DNA of 64,000 nt, taken from contig JAHWDD010000035.1 of the NCBI GenBank assembly GCA_023897205.1, forward strand, positions 63,175-127,174, read 5' to 3'. This document shows, in pieces, positions 46,485-57,524 of this stretch. The stretch comes from Exophiala sp. HKRS030 (Eukaryota; Ascomycota; Eurotiomycetes; Chaetothyriales; Herpotrichiellaceae). The stretch's first letter is position 1. Every line of letters starts with the position of its first letter. The notes below the pieces were generated by a model. The model searched no databases. It saw only the letters and a program-made list of their open reading frames with translations, and was not told the DNA's origin. The position numbers and the translations under genes are program-made.

Positions 46485-48241
46485 ATGCCTCACTTCTCAA
46501 CAGACATGGCTAAGTCCAGATTGCAAAAGAGAGCATCAAACTCGTCCGAATCACTCGTTTCATCTGACCATAGCAATATCTCGAATTCCTCTGCTAGCGA
46601 TGAGGACGGCTTCCCTACTCCTGCACCAAAGCGAAGACGAATTTCACAGGACAACGACGACGACAAATCTTTTGCGCATCCAAAACCCTCACAACCCCTT
46701 TCATCGCTGTCACGAATAAAACCGGCTTCGATCGCAGGCGAAACACCTGCTTCAAATGCCACAGCGCCCGCTACACGGCCTACCAGCATCACCTTTTCGT
46801 CCTTGTCCATTTCACCATGGCTTGTTTCCTCACTTCGCGCCTTGTCCATTACGAACCCTACCCCGATTCAAGCAAGTTGTATTCCGGCGATCCTTGACGG
46901 CCGAGACTGTATAGGCGGCTCAAGGACGGGTTCAGGCAAGACCGTCGCATTTGCCGTACCGATCCTTCAAAAATGGTCGGTTGATCCATTCGGCATCTAC
47001 GCAGTTATCCTCACACCAACTCGGGAGCTTGCGCTCCAAATCTATGAACAATTCACAGCGCTAGGGACTCCACAAAGCCTCAAGACCATTTTGATTACTG
47101 GCGGCAGTGATATGCGTGCGCAGGCTGTGGCGCTTTCTCAAAGACCGCATATTGTGGTCGCCACGCCGGGTCGCCTGGCGGATCATATTCTACACTCAGG
47201 AGCCGAAACAACTGTAGGGCTGTCACGGTGCAAAGCTGTAGTCCTCGATGAGGCCGATCGGCTTCTGGCGTCGGGTCCTGGTTCTATGCTGCCAGATCTA
47301 AACACTTGTCTTTCCGCACTGCCTCCGTCCTCCGAGCGATTGACCCTTCTCTTTACCGCAACTGTGACACCTGAAGTACGCGCACTCAAAGACGCACCAC
47401 GACCGAAAGGGCGACCACCAATTTTTGTCTCGGAAATCAAAGACACTGACACGCCCTACGATTTCACCACGACAGCCGACCCCAACGACTCTTCTGCCTT
47501 GTCATCAACCCCGACACTCCTCCCTTCGACCCTTCGACAGACATACCTTCAAGTACCGATGACGCACAAAGATGCTTTTCTGCACGTCCTCCTCTCGGTG
47601 CCGTCGTTGACTGCACCGCTCAAAACCACCAACAGCCCACCTTCGATCATCATTTTCACCAATCGAACAGCAACGGCAGACATTCTACATCGTACACTCC
47701 TCCACCTGTCACACCCAGTGACATCCCTGCACTCATCTCTCCCTCAGTCTCAGCGATCCAGTAATCTCTCCTCATTTCGGTCATCCAAGTCACGGATCCT
47801 GATCGCCACCGACGTCGCCAGTCGAGGCCTCGATATTCCCACGGTGAGCTTCGTGATCAACTACGACTTACCACGCAACCCCGTGGACTACGTCCACCGG
47901 GTTGGTAGGACGGCCAGAGCAGGGAGAGAAGGCACCGCCATCTCTTTCGTCGGCCAAAGGGACGTTGCGCTGGTGTTGGCGATCGAAGATTATATTTCCG
48001 GGGGGGAGGAGTAGGGCAGGAGTCCGATGATACAACCACGACGGAAGTTGGAAAGGAGACGAGAGGCAAGATGCAGGAGTGGACGGAGGAAGGCGTCAAT
48101 GTCGAGACGCGCGTGGTGCGAGGCAGGACGTTGAAAGACGTGGCCGAGGCGCGGATGGAGGCTCTCAGGGAGGTGGAGCAGGGCAGAGACGTGGGAGGCT
48201 GGAGAGGCAGGAAGCGGAAGGAGAAAGGAGAGAGGTCGTGA
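46485..48241 (+). CDS. DBP8: ATP-dependent RNA helicase DBP8
   Basis: DEAD-box helicase for 18S rRNA maturation in the small-subunit processome (nucleolus). Motifs in order: [15 protein letters not shown] (Q motif with PTPIQ), [10 protein letters not shown] (I), [11 protein letters not shown] (Ia), VATPGRL (Ib), VLDEADRLL (II), FTATVT (III), IIIFTNR (IV), [13 protein letters not shown] (V) and [11 protein letters not shown] (VI). In the given frame it stops at 48014 after DYISGGEE; adding one G to the run at 48000-48006 continues it through a Glu/Arg/Lys-rich tail ([17 protein letters not shown], then [12 protein letters not shown]) to the stop at 48241, 585 residues, as expected for DBP8. 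The break is therefore most likely a sequence error. Start at M46485; a second Met follows at 46506. The low-complexity Ser-rich N terminus is ordinary. Confidence 0.92.
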
Positions 48242-48685
48242 GAGATGACCTTCGCGGGTTTCAAGCATAAGGCAGAGTCTATGTATGTGTGTTTGCGTGT
48301 TGGATGGTTGTATCAACATCTCTCTAATGAAACCGAGAGTAAGGATCCGCCAAGGGAGGTGGATAGATCATGACTGATGATGGGACGTATTCATCGTGCT
48401 GCAACTGGTTATAAATTATAAGAATTGCTGCAAGCTGTAATTCCTATTCGAAAATATGTACAGGAACGCATTGTCCTTCTGTGCCGGATTTATGTACGGG
48501 AGAAAATGACCCTCTTTTCGGTCCATGGGTGGCTGTTCCACTGCCTCCGTTCCGTTTTTCCTGTCTATACCGGTACCTAGCTGTACACATTTTGGATTTT
48601 GTACACAATACAATAGTTTTCGAGAGATACCCATAAAGGAAGACATTTCCAGAAACAGAAGGCGGTGCGCTTCTGAGACTTCTAT
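48242..48685. other. Short convergent spacer
   Basis: 3' flanks of DBP8 and of the deaminase-fold gene. Nothing else seen. Confidence 0.4.
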
Positions 48686-49792
48686 CTACCTCATCCAATC
48701 AATATCCAGATCAGCTGTGTACTCGCCTTCGTCGTTGATGCTGCTTAATACACTATCCTCGCCAGTCCAAGTTGTGGGGGTTCCTTGCTGTAGACTGACA
48801 CTGGATAGACTTCCCGCCCGGGTGTTTGCCCCGATGCTTCCCTCTCTCGGGTTCAAAGGATTCTGGGCTTGGTGATCGTCCCACCATTTCTTGCTCTCCT
48901 CGACGACTTGGTCCTCCCATTCATCGACTGGGCCGATGACTTCTATGTCTTTTTGCCCAGCTTCTAAGACCGTGCGGCAAGGTAGTGCCAGGGTCATGTT
49001 CTCTTGATTGTTGGGCCCGGTCAAATCTTTCAACCTGGACTCCCTGGCTGCATACACAACTCGTCCAATGTTGGACCAGTAGATTGTGCCAGTGCACATG
49101 GCACAAGGCTCCCATGTGGAAACCAATGTGCAGTTGGCGAGATATTTCTGAGAGAAGTGGATTGTGGCCAGGCGGGCGAGTTCGGTCTCGGCATGTTGAA
49201 CATGAGAAATGGAGAAGTGGGTAAGAAGAACAGAAGCGTTGTCGGGGGCGAGCAGGAGGGCTGCAAAAGGTCGTTTCTCATGGAGCGTAGTTGCAGTCTT
49301 TTGCAAGGCTAAACATTGCCTTAGAGCGGCGTCAATGTGGTCTTTTTGCAAAGGAATTCGGCCAGAGCTTTCAGATGGGACAAGCGATTTGGAAGCAACG
49401 TTGGTCGCTGGGGAAGCTTGAATGATATGGGCAGCTGCACTCGTGCTTGTACCTGTGTTCGTTTTTGTGGTAGGTGAAGGAGTGAATGCAGGAGTGTTTG
49501 GTTGATATGAAGATGGAGCATTTGTGGGATTTGAACGCAACGCCGAGGAGCGAACTGAGGAAGCAGGCGTTAAAGGAGAATTTCCAGCATTGTTTGAAGA
49601 AGAAGCGGTATTTCGGGTGACGATGTTATGTATGGAAGATGTCGGCGGGTTGGGAGAGACTGGGACCGATGGAGAGGACGCTGCGGTTGATTTTCGAGGG
49701 ATGGTATGAGGAGAGGATGCATTGTTTGAGCCCGAGGCTGAGCCTGTCATTCCAGAGCCAGATGTGGACCTGAGGAAAGACTGGTAGCTCAT
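48686..49792 (-). CDS. CMP/dCMP- or tRNA-adenosine-deaminase-fold protein
   Basis: Single exon, 368 residues, intact. The first 150 residues are Ser/Thr/Pro/Asn-rich and disordered. From about residue 150 comes the cytidine-deaminase-like domain: DHIDAALRQCLALQKTA, PFAALLLAP, the zinc/proton-shuttle motif HAETELARL (HAE) and WEPCAMCTGTIYWSNI (PCxxC), then GRVVYAA. This is the layout of nucleoside/nucleobase deaminases (guanine-deaminase or TadA-like). The zinc site is complete, so it is likely a functional enzyme. A C-terminal acidic tail follows. The substrate cannot be told from sequence alone. Confidence 0.88.
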   Translation of the reverse strand: MSYQSFLRSTSGSGMTGSASGSNNASSPHTIPRKSTAASSPSVPVSPNPPTSSIHNIVTRNTASSSNNAGNSPLTPASSVRSSALRSNPTNAPSSYQPNTPAFTPSPTTKTNTGTSTSAAAHIIQASPATNVASKSLVPSESSGRIPLQKDHIDAALRQCLALQKTATTLHEKRPFAALLLAPDNASVLLTHFSISHVQHAETELARLATIHFSQKYLANCTLVSTWEPCAMCTGTIYWSNIGRVVYAARESRLKDLTGPNNQENMTLALPCRTVLEAGQKDIEVIGPVDEWEDQVVEESKKWWDDHQAQNPLNPREGSIGANTRAGSLSSVSLQQGTPTTWTGEDSVLSSINDEGEYTADLDIDWMR

Positions 49793-50910
49793 CTTGACGT
49801 CTCTGACTTGTCAGAACACGACTACTGGTCTTCTAGCTATGCGACCTCTGTAGAAGGACTCGAAAGAATGATGATGACGCTTGGGATGAGGTCCAGGGAG
49901 AGGTGGGCGAATGGCAAGAGGCGCTTCAGGGCGAGTGCAGGGAAGATGGACAATCAGGAGGTTCAAGAAGGAAGGAAGTGGTCAGAAATGCTGCTGTCAA
50001 TGGTCAACATGTAGTGTATCTGGCCGATGGTATCGATCGGATCAGCGTGTGTTGAAAGATTTGAAGTCGAGTTAATTTGTTGGAGCGGAGGTGACATGGG
50101 TGGCACCGTACCTCAGGGAGGATTCTGCCTGGTTGCAAGGTGGGGTAGGCTAGGCTTGGGTGTACCTTGCCCAAGGCAATATCAATTAACTAGAAATTAG
50201 GTGCATGGTAGGTGGATGGTACCTGATGCTTGCCCTGGGGGCTTTTCTAACTATAGACCTGAGGGCACGCAGTAGGATAAGGGGAGTACAGGCCATACAC
50301 TGTACAGCCACGACAGCTCACGAATGGAGGGGCAAATCGGCTAATGAAGAGTGTGGTCCCGGCTCCCTTAGCTTGGGTCTTAGGCGACAGTGGCACTGTC
50401 TCTCGCCGATCCTTCGTACCTAAATAGTTTAACTAGGTAACTAGGTAGTTTGGGGACTAGAGGCCATCCGCCGCCAGCGGCTCGGGCATTCGCTAGGCTT
50501 TCCCCAGGAATCATCATTCAGGCACCACGCACCCGGTGCAGCCTCGATTGGTTGGCCAACAGGCGGGCGGACGATGGAGTATATTACAACACCTAGAGGC
50601 GCCTACCTGAAAGACTTGGGGGTAATGTAGAGCACCTATCTCGGGTTGTTTAGTTGCAAGGCAATTAATTACCTATATATCTACCCTAGGCACTCGATCA
50701 CTCGCCAACTAAGCTTACTAAACTACTTGGTAATAGTCAATCACATTTGCCGTCTCTATCGTCGTAGGTAATCCATGCTTCCTCACTTCTCGCTCACATT
50801 AACACCTTCGACCAGTGATAACTGCCAGTCGTGCTAACAGGGTCATAAAGGTCGTATCTTCATTTACTGATGTACAAAAGAATCATTGGGAAACGCCCCC
50901 ACCCTAGTCT
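49793..50910. other. Intergenic region rich in CTAGGTA-type motifs
   Basis: About 1.1 kb upstream of the deaminase gene and downstream of CMS1. From about 50140 to 50720 short words such as CTAGGTA, ACCTAG and TACCTA recur. No gene supported. Confidence 0.45.
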
Positions 50911-51687
50911 TCAAAACACAAGGATCTCAAGAGGGCTCTCGACACTGGCTTTTGTGCTGAACCTGGTTTTGATCTCGTCCTGATTCAGGAGGTCCAGTAA
51001 AGGAAGACACAGTTCATCCAAGTCAAAGATCGATCTCTTCTTCTCGTCTTGATATGACCCATCCACCACAATCCTTCGCACATTGTCCATCTTCAACGCA
51101 CCCGCCTTTAACAAATCCCGGATTCTCATCGGCGTGCTGATGGCAATCCCCACCCGGGTCTTTTGCAAATACTTGATATTGTCCTTGAGCTTCATGTGTT
51201 TGGCTATCAGCTTGGCCACCTGCGAGCTTTCCTTGTTGAACACTCGAAGCTCTCGAGCCACATCTGCCGTCCGTATCCCTGACGATGTTATGACCAATGT
51301 ATGAGGTCCATCTTCTTTTCCGCAGGTACTCAATTCTTCGACTCCGCCGCGTGTAAACTTGGTCAGGAACTCCGGCAAGTTTGTGGCAACGTGAGTTTGG
51401 TCGAAGTTACTCGTGTCTCGAAAAGCTTTAGTGGGGAGGTACAGATCTTCGTGTTCGAGGGACGAGTTATTTGGGAAGTGTTTTCTGATGGCTTTGGCAA
51501 AGTGATCAGCTAGAAGTGATGGATCCATGGCGGCGATTGTCTCGTCGCAGTCGGACTGCTTCGGTCGCTGTGGTGGATTGAGTGTGTTGATCCGCTTACT
51601 GGGCGGTTGGGTATCGCCGCCGGCAACATTGTCATCGCGCTTTCTTTTCCCCACACCCTTTTGGACTGCCTTTTTCGTTCTTGTCAT
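50911..51687 (-). CDS. CMS1: Ribosome-biogenesis protein CMS1
   Basis: Single exon, 258 residues, intact. A basic N terminus with nuclear-type signals (KKAVQKGVGKRKRDD) is followed by the CMS1 domain: HTLVITSSGIRTADVARELR, SSQVAKLIAKHMKLKDNIKY, VGIAISTPMRIRDLLKAGAL, NVRRIVVDGSYQDEKKRSIF. The family is a helicase-like fold without ATPase motifs that associates with the 90S/U3 pre-ribosome. It belongs to the same pathway as DBP8, 3 kb away, but the two are not arranged as a unit. Confidence 0.9.
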   Translation of the reverse strand: MTRTKKAVQKGVGKRKRDDNVAGGDTQPPSKRINTLNPPQRPKQSDCDETIAAMDPSLLADHFAKAIRKHFPNNSSLEHEDLYLPTKAFRDTSNFDQTHVATNLPEFLTKFTRGGVEELSTCGKEDGPHTLVITSSGIRTADVARELRVFNKESSQVAKLIAKHMKLKDNIKYLQKTRVGIAISTPMRIRDLLKAGALKMDNVRRIVVDGSYQDEKKRSIFDLDELCLPLLDLLNQDEIKTRFSTKASVESPLEILVF

Positions 51688-52823
51688 AGTTCGTGAGGGG
51701 ATTTTGAAACGAGAGCCTTGCCTTGGTGGAACTTGACCCTTGTGTCTTCAGTGTTTTATCAGGAATTGTTTGTATGATAAACCCCAACCTTCAACTTTAC
51801 GGAGGAGACGAAGATCGATTTGCAAAAATTTCTCCGCACGAGAGTGATAAGATTAGATCGCACCAGAGGCGTCAGGCGTCACTGGCTCCAATCAGACTAG
51901 CTCAGCCTTGTATAACGAATGATCACTGGCTACACGTTCACTTCGTCGTTCTCGACGATGCGATGATGTAAATACCAATGACCTCTAAACTGTGTGCTGA
52001 CTCAATCCCTAGCAAACTCTCTCCAAAGCTTTCCTTTGTCGACGGCCAGACTGGCTAGCAGGCCTACGAATCTCAACTGATCTTTCTTCACCTCATGTCT
52101 CTGCTCTTCCTTCAGCTTTCCAAAGCAAAACATTTTCCATAAAACGAAGTTTGTCTGTGGAGATGAAATTGTCACTACAGTATTCTGTCCTTCTAACAGC
52201 AAAGAACCAGCGGGACAGGAATTTGACCCTTGACTACTTGTAGTCCCGGTTTATGCTGATGTGGGCTGAAACCTCACCCCTGGAGCCAAAGCCACGATAC
52301 AAGCTTGCTCCATCCAAGAACCCTCAGCAACTATGATTCCCGTGAAATGACCAACTTCTTTCACACCTACACCAGGAGAAGCCCTCGCCCATCTTTTCTG
52401 ACAAGAGCCGATCAAATCCGGCCAGGGCTGACACTTGCGCACAGTCGTCAAAGTATCCCCCTTTCTTTTAAGCGTGTGCGGATTGAATAGATCCTAAGGT
52501 TCTGGTAGCGTTTGCAAATTCTTGTCTTTCAATGTCTCTGAACCGTCTGCTAAAGCTCCCGAGTTTTGACTCGTGGCTGAGATCAAGACTATCAATGTCT
52601 CAAGGACCAGAACACCTTCATTTCCACAACAGATGTATGTCTCCATTTCCCCCAGATCGCTTTAAGAACAAGATATTCCCCCAGACCACCTTCTGGCAAT
52701 TGATTTGCTTAAGCATTCTGTCACTCCTCTCAATATCCCTATTGCCCTAATCTCGCACCGAACAAAAAGACCAGCTGCCACCGCAAACCCTACCCAGCCC
52801 CAAGCCCAACACGCGAGATAATC
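51688..52823. other. Intergenic region, no supported gene
   Basis: About 1.1 kb. Pyrimidine-rich just before 52824 (CCACCGCAAACC..), typical for a fungal promoter. No open frame with a motif. Confidence 0.4.
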
Positions 52824-53525
52824 ATGAAAGCCTCAACTCTGGCCGTCCTCCTCTTGCACACATTCGACGCACAGGCGACCCACGAGATGTCCAGGCAAAG
52901 CCTGCCCTCGGCCAACGGCAACGCCAGCCTGCACGCTCGACAGGACATGTCGTGTGGCGAGAACTGGTTTTTGTGCGAAGCGTTCGGCGGCTCGGTCTGC
53001 TACAGCCCATACAACGGCGAAACGTGCTGCTCCGATGGAAGCGGTAAGTGAAAACCTCCGGGCTGGTTTGAGAAACAGGTTGGGAAACGTCAGAGGACTG
53101 ACGAGTACTTTCTTGCGCTCTCTTAGGCTTGTGCCGCAATGGTTCCGAGTGTGCCATCGTCGACGGTGTGGCAGTGTGTCGCAGACCTGTAAGTTTCTAC
53201 TTGGTCATTAATCTCCCGGCCTTCACCTTTCAACCACGCGACATTACACTCGCGCCTGGTCGCCGGATGGCCTTTCGCTCGCTCGCTTCCTCTCTCGTTC
53301 GCCAGTCACTGACAAAAGATTCCCTCTCCGCAGGAAAGCACAACATATGAGTCCGGATCTGACGAGGTAGTGACGCCGACTATATCGTCGACCCTTCAGG
53401 TCACAAGGATCAGTACGGCGACACGCGGATCTGCGACGTTCAATGGCCCGCTTGAGTCGATGGCGAGAGGCCTGGTCGTCATCGATGTGCTGTGGAGAGT
53501 GGCTGGGGCTTTTCTTCTCTTGTGA
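52824..53525 (+). CDS. Small secreted cysteine-rich protein, likely GPI-anchored
   Basis: Exons 52824-53043, 53127-53188 and 53334-53525 (introns GTAAGT..TTAG, 83 nt, and GTAAGT..CGCAG, 145 nt) give 157 residues. The N terminus MKASTLAVLLLHTFDAQA is a signal peptide. The core has eight Cys in about 50 residues (SCGENWFLC, VCYSPYNGETCC, LCRNGSEC, VAVC), then a Ser/Thr-rich linker and a hydrophobic end (GLVVIDVLWRVAGAFLLL) of the type removed when a GPI anchor is added. The Cys pattern groups with small fungal cell-surface proteins; I do not recognise a named family. Role could be cell-wall or host contact. Missed entirely if introns are ignored. Confidence 0.75.
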
Positions 53526-54095
53526 GGCTATGGTACTATGGGGCTTGGCCTAAGGCAATTTTCATGCTTGCGAGCAGTTACGACTTCATCGTATCTTAGT
53601 TTCATCAGGCTCTGGACGGGCATACGTGGGTATGACTATGACCGTGTCGTGATGTGGGGAGTATCCAACCCTGGGACCAATCAGGGATAACTTTGTTTTC
53701 TTGTCGTGGTACCTTCACATAGTGCAGCGTGTGACATTATGGTCAACTTGGTTTGGTGGATCTTAGTGAACCGCACACTAGCTGATGATAGACTTGCCAT
53801 TACATAAGTCAACCCGAATCTCCCCGTGAACCATGAGCACTCAGGAGTAAGCACTTGTACGTTTTGCGAGCAATAGCACGACTTTAGCCCGCTGACTTAT
53901 CTTGCTATTCAGGTTGATAATTGATTCTCAATTTCTTATCATAAAGATTGCTAATCCGATCTACTTACACCACTTACGAGAAGAACGCTCTGCGGAATTC
54001 CGTCGCTCATCTTCAACAGCCCTGTATCTCTCTAAAGAATCTTCTGGGTGTCTAAACATAGTATATATAACCATCACTGGCAATAGGAACTCCTT
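53526..54095. other. Convergent spacer, no supported gene
   Basis: 3' flanks of the cysteine-rich protein and the monooxygenase. No feature seen. Confidence 0.4.
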
Positions 54096-55873
54096 TTATG
54101 CCTTTGTAGCGTATTTCCAGCCCTGCAGGTCATTCTCGAGACTTCGATCGAGGGTAGCGACGTATTCAACCATGCCACCAGACCTAGTAGAGTGAAAAGG
54201 AATCCTTGTTAGTACAATCATGTTCTTTGCGCACGCAAATGGGAAGGGACCGAGGAGTCAAAAAGGACTTCACACTCACCAATTCAGCGGCTCTACCTTC
54301 CTGCCTGGGATATTTGCACCCTGGTACCAGCTCTTGGCCATCGGGAATAGTGAAGCATCCCACTTTTCATGCATGCGCCTGCCCCAGTCATCTTCACTTT
54401 CTTGTGTTGCTTCGAGCCTGGTGATGCCTCTCTCCTTGATCGTCTTGAATGTCTTCTCGACCCACTCAGCCTGGAACTGTGTACATGAGGGACCAGAGCT
54501 GAAGGCTGTTGGGGCTTGAGGGCCGTAGAGAAAGAACATGTTCGGGAAGTTAGGCATAGCAATACCCATTGCCGTTCTTGTGCCATCTTTCCAATGATCA
54601 GCAATAGTGCCACCGTCAACACCTTGAATGTTGAGTTGAGCGAGTGAGCCCGTGACAGAGTCGAAGCCCGTTGCTAGTATGATAACGTCAACCTCAACGT
54701 GCCCTTGGTTGGTCCGCAGGCCAGTGGCGGTGACTTCTTCGATGGGTGATTTATTCACATCGATGAAATCGACATGTGGCTGATCGACTACTTCGTAGAA
54801 GCGTTGCTCCAGTGATGGGCGTTTGGTACCCCATGGATGGGGTGGGACTTCAGGAGCCAGGAGTTCTTGCTTCTTGGGATCCTTCAGGCGTGCAAGGACC
54901 TGCTTGCGCCAAAATTTATACGCTTGTTCGTTGGCTTTGAGGTCGAAGAGCATATCCTTGTATGTGGCAAGCCAGAATTTGAACCCGCCATCCTCGACCA
55001 TTAGCTTATGGTAGAATGCTTCTCGTTCCTCCGGTGTGTCGTCGAATGTATTCCGCTCCACGAAGTCGTAGGTGAATCCAGCAAAAGTCTTGCGAGTGTC
55101 ATTCATGAGTTTCTCATACGTTCCGTCCTTCTTCTTTCGCTCTTCCTCGGCTGGGTCTAAGGTTTTCTGGTTCATAGGAAGACACATGTTGGGCGTTCGG
55201 AGGTATACCGTCAAATGCTTGACGGTGTCACCAATTTCCTGGATGACTTGAATCCCAGACGCACCGGTTCCAACCTCGGCTACCCGCTTGCCCTTCAGGT
55301 TGACACCATGTTGTGGCCAAACGGCGGTGTGGTAGATGTCGCCTTTGAAATTTCCCAAACCATTGAATGGAGGAGTATATCTTTTACTGGCGAAACCAAT
55401 GCAAGGGATGAACCAATTAGCGTAGTACTCGGTTCCATCGGCACATTCAACCAGCCACTGTTGACGACTCTCGTCGAATGTGGCACCATCGACATGTTTG
55501 TTGAAAGAAGTATAGTCGCGGACTTGCCATTTCTTTTCCACGTGATCAAAATATCTGCGGAGCTCTTGCCATCCGGGATATCTCTCTTTGAATGTGAAAT
55601 CCTCCCACAATTCTTTGTCAAAAAGCTGATAGATGGGTGTGTCGGTATCTACCCGTGCGCCAGGATAGCAATTCCAGTACCAGATACCACCACTAGCGCC
55701 GCCTTTCTCTAGGATCCGTACGCTGTATCCGAGCTTCCTCAAACTATCCGGTGTGAGCAGAAGATTCGTTGATTAACATGGATTGATTGTGCTTACCGAT
55801 TCAGCAAAGTAAAAGAGGCGAATCCAGCGCCGACGAGGAGAATGTCTACATGCTCAGGTTCAGTGGATCCCAT
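54096..55873 (-). CDS. FAD-dependent Baeyer-Villiger monooxygenase
   Basis: Exons 55873-55797, 55743-54280 and 54183-54096 give 542 residues in frame. The last intron has the classic branch site TACTAAC. Exon 1 encodes DILLVGAGFASFTLLNR (FAD Rossmann motif), continuing LRKLGYSVRILEKGGASGGIW. The fingerprint FKGDIYHTAVWP fits FxGxxxHxxxW(P/D) of type I Baeyer-Villiger enzymes; the second nucleotide site is VAEVGTGASGIQVIQEI, and VIILATGFDSVTG is the conserved ATG segment. Reaction: NADPH and O2 turn a ketone into an ester or lactone. Substrate not predictable; no biosynthetic genes flank it. Confidence 0.92.
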
Positions 55874-57524
55874 TTTGTTGGTGGATTTGAACTATTTGAA
55901 GGAAATGGCAACAGTAATGGAGAAGGACAAGGAGAAAAGACAAAGACGTTTGATAGATAGGGAAAGATGATATTCGCTACGCCGTTCTGACGAGGGGTTT
56001 CCCCAAATATGTAGGTCAATATCATCTTTCGGTCATACCCCGCGAACGCTATGTCTCCAGTGAGATGTGGATCCGGGGTTCACGCTCGTTGGAAAAGCGA
56101 ATTTGAGGGGGATTCCAAGCGGGCCAAAGGAATGGAGCTTGTTGTGTCCATAAACACGGCTACGTCGAGACCACAGATCCATCTCAACCCAAGGTTTGAA
56201 TTTGGGATGACAGATAGTGGTGTACGGAGTCTGTGGAAATTGGAGATATGATTGGCGTTTCCGGAAGACTGCCTTTGGAGGAGGAGCGGATGAGCGGCGA
56301 TGCTTCGGAGGCGGGATACCGGATCCAGGTTGTGAAATCGTTTGGCTTGTCGAAATGATAAGCGCAGATGATGACGAGCTGTCACATGAAGCTAGTGGAT
56401 GTACGGAGTAGACGTGCAACTCTGGAGTTTCGCGGAGACGCGGACGTGCGTGGAGTCGTCATGTGTGGGGAAGTAGGGAGACGTGGCGCTTAAGGTCCGA
56501 GCGAGGACTTCACCACAATAGGTCGTTATTGTAATCCCTGGTCATTATTGTTGCCTGACGAGAATCGGATTCGATAAGATGCAGTACAAGGCGATGGGTT
56601 GACATTCTCCTCAGCATGATCAGGATTCCGTGTCTGAGATTCAAATTTTTCATTTTTGGACCCAGAAACGTGCGATATGCGGATAAGGCAAGAGCAAGGC
56701 GGAACCGCATTCCAACGTGGCAAGAACTGTCATGGGTGCAAGTTGCCTTTTGTGCGGAGATGTGATGCAGGGTAAAAGTCTAAGAGACAGTCCTGATCAA
56801 AACACCAGCGCCGTTCAATCATGGATCGAGAAGGATTTGATGGCATCTAGAATGCAAACCTCGACAACATGATGGACGAGGTTGAAGGAAAGTTGCATCA
56901 AGATTGTGGTTTCGAGAAGCGTGGCGTAATGGTGGCGTCAAGTCAAGTGCGGGGAGATTGGGCGGATTTGGACGAGCTCAACGCCCTCGCCATTCGCGAA
57001 GAGCCCCAGGCGGTTTCTACTGGTGCCTTGAGTCTCGACCTTTCCATCTTGTCGTAGTCAATTTGAAATTTCATCACCTTGCAAGGCAGGTTGTTCATGC
57101 TTGTGGATGACCTGAGTCTCGCACTCGACAATAGCCTTTGAGAAACCTGCCGGCGATGCAGCCTTGTCTGACACCTTGGAGATGAGGAATCCATCAGCAT
57201 TTGCTCGAGGGTGGCCCGGGTTCGTCCAACCCGACAGCATCCCTCCATCAGCCCAGTGGGCTTGGTAAGGAGCTTCTCGCGCGTCCAAGCATACCTGCCA
57301 AGTTGCCGTTTGTGGCAAACGAGGGAATCTCAAAATCATCCTTGCGGCTGCGTTCGGTGGCAGGTTGACCAGAATCTATCTCCAACCTTTTGCCCGAAAG
57401 CTGTGCGCTGCACCGAACCAAGAAGAGCTGTAGGTGCCGCCAAGTTAACACAGGAATTCGAATCATGCCTCTTGAATTGGTGAGGGAGCGACCTGATCGG
57501 GGTGTGGCGCTTAAAATTACTCAA
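55874..57524. other. Intergenic region with a possible gene fragment
   Basis: About 1.65 kb. On the minus strand 57339-57058 reads as protein-like sequence (WADGGMLSGWTNPGHPRANA, then FSKAIVECETQVIHKH) and could be joined, after one frame change, to KFQIDYDKMERSRLKAPVET at about 57080-56950. No start, stop or family was recognised, so only a fragment is suspected. Two TACGGAGT motifs lie at 56223 and 56402. Confidence 0.3.
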
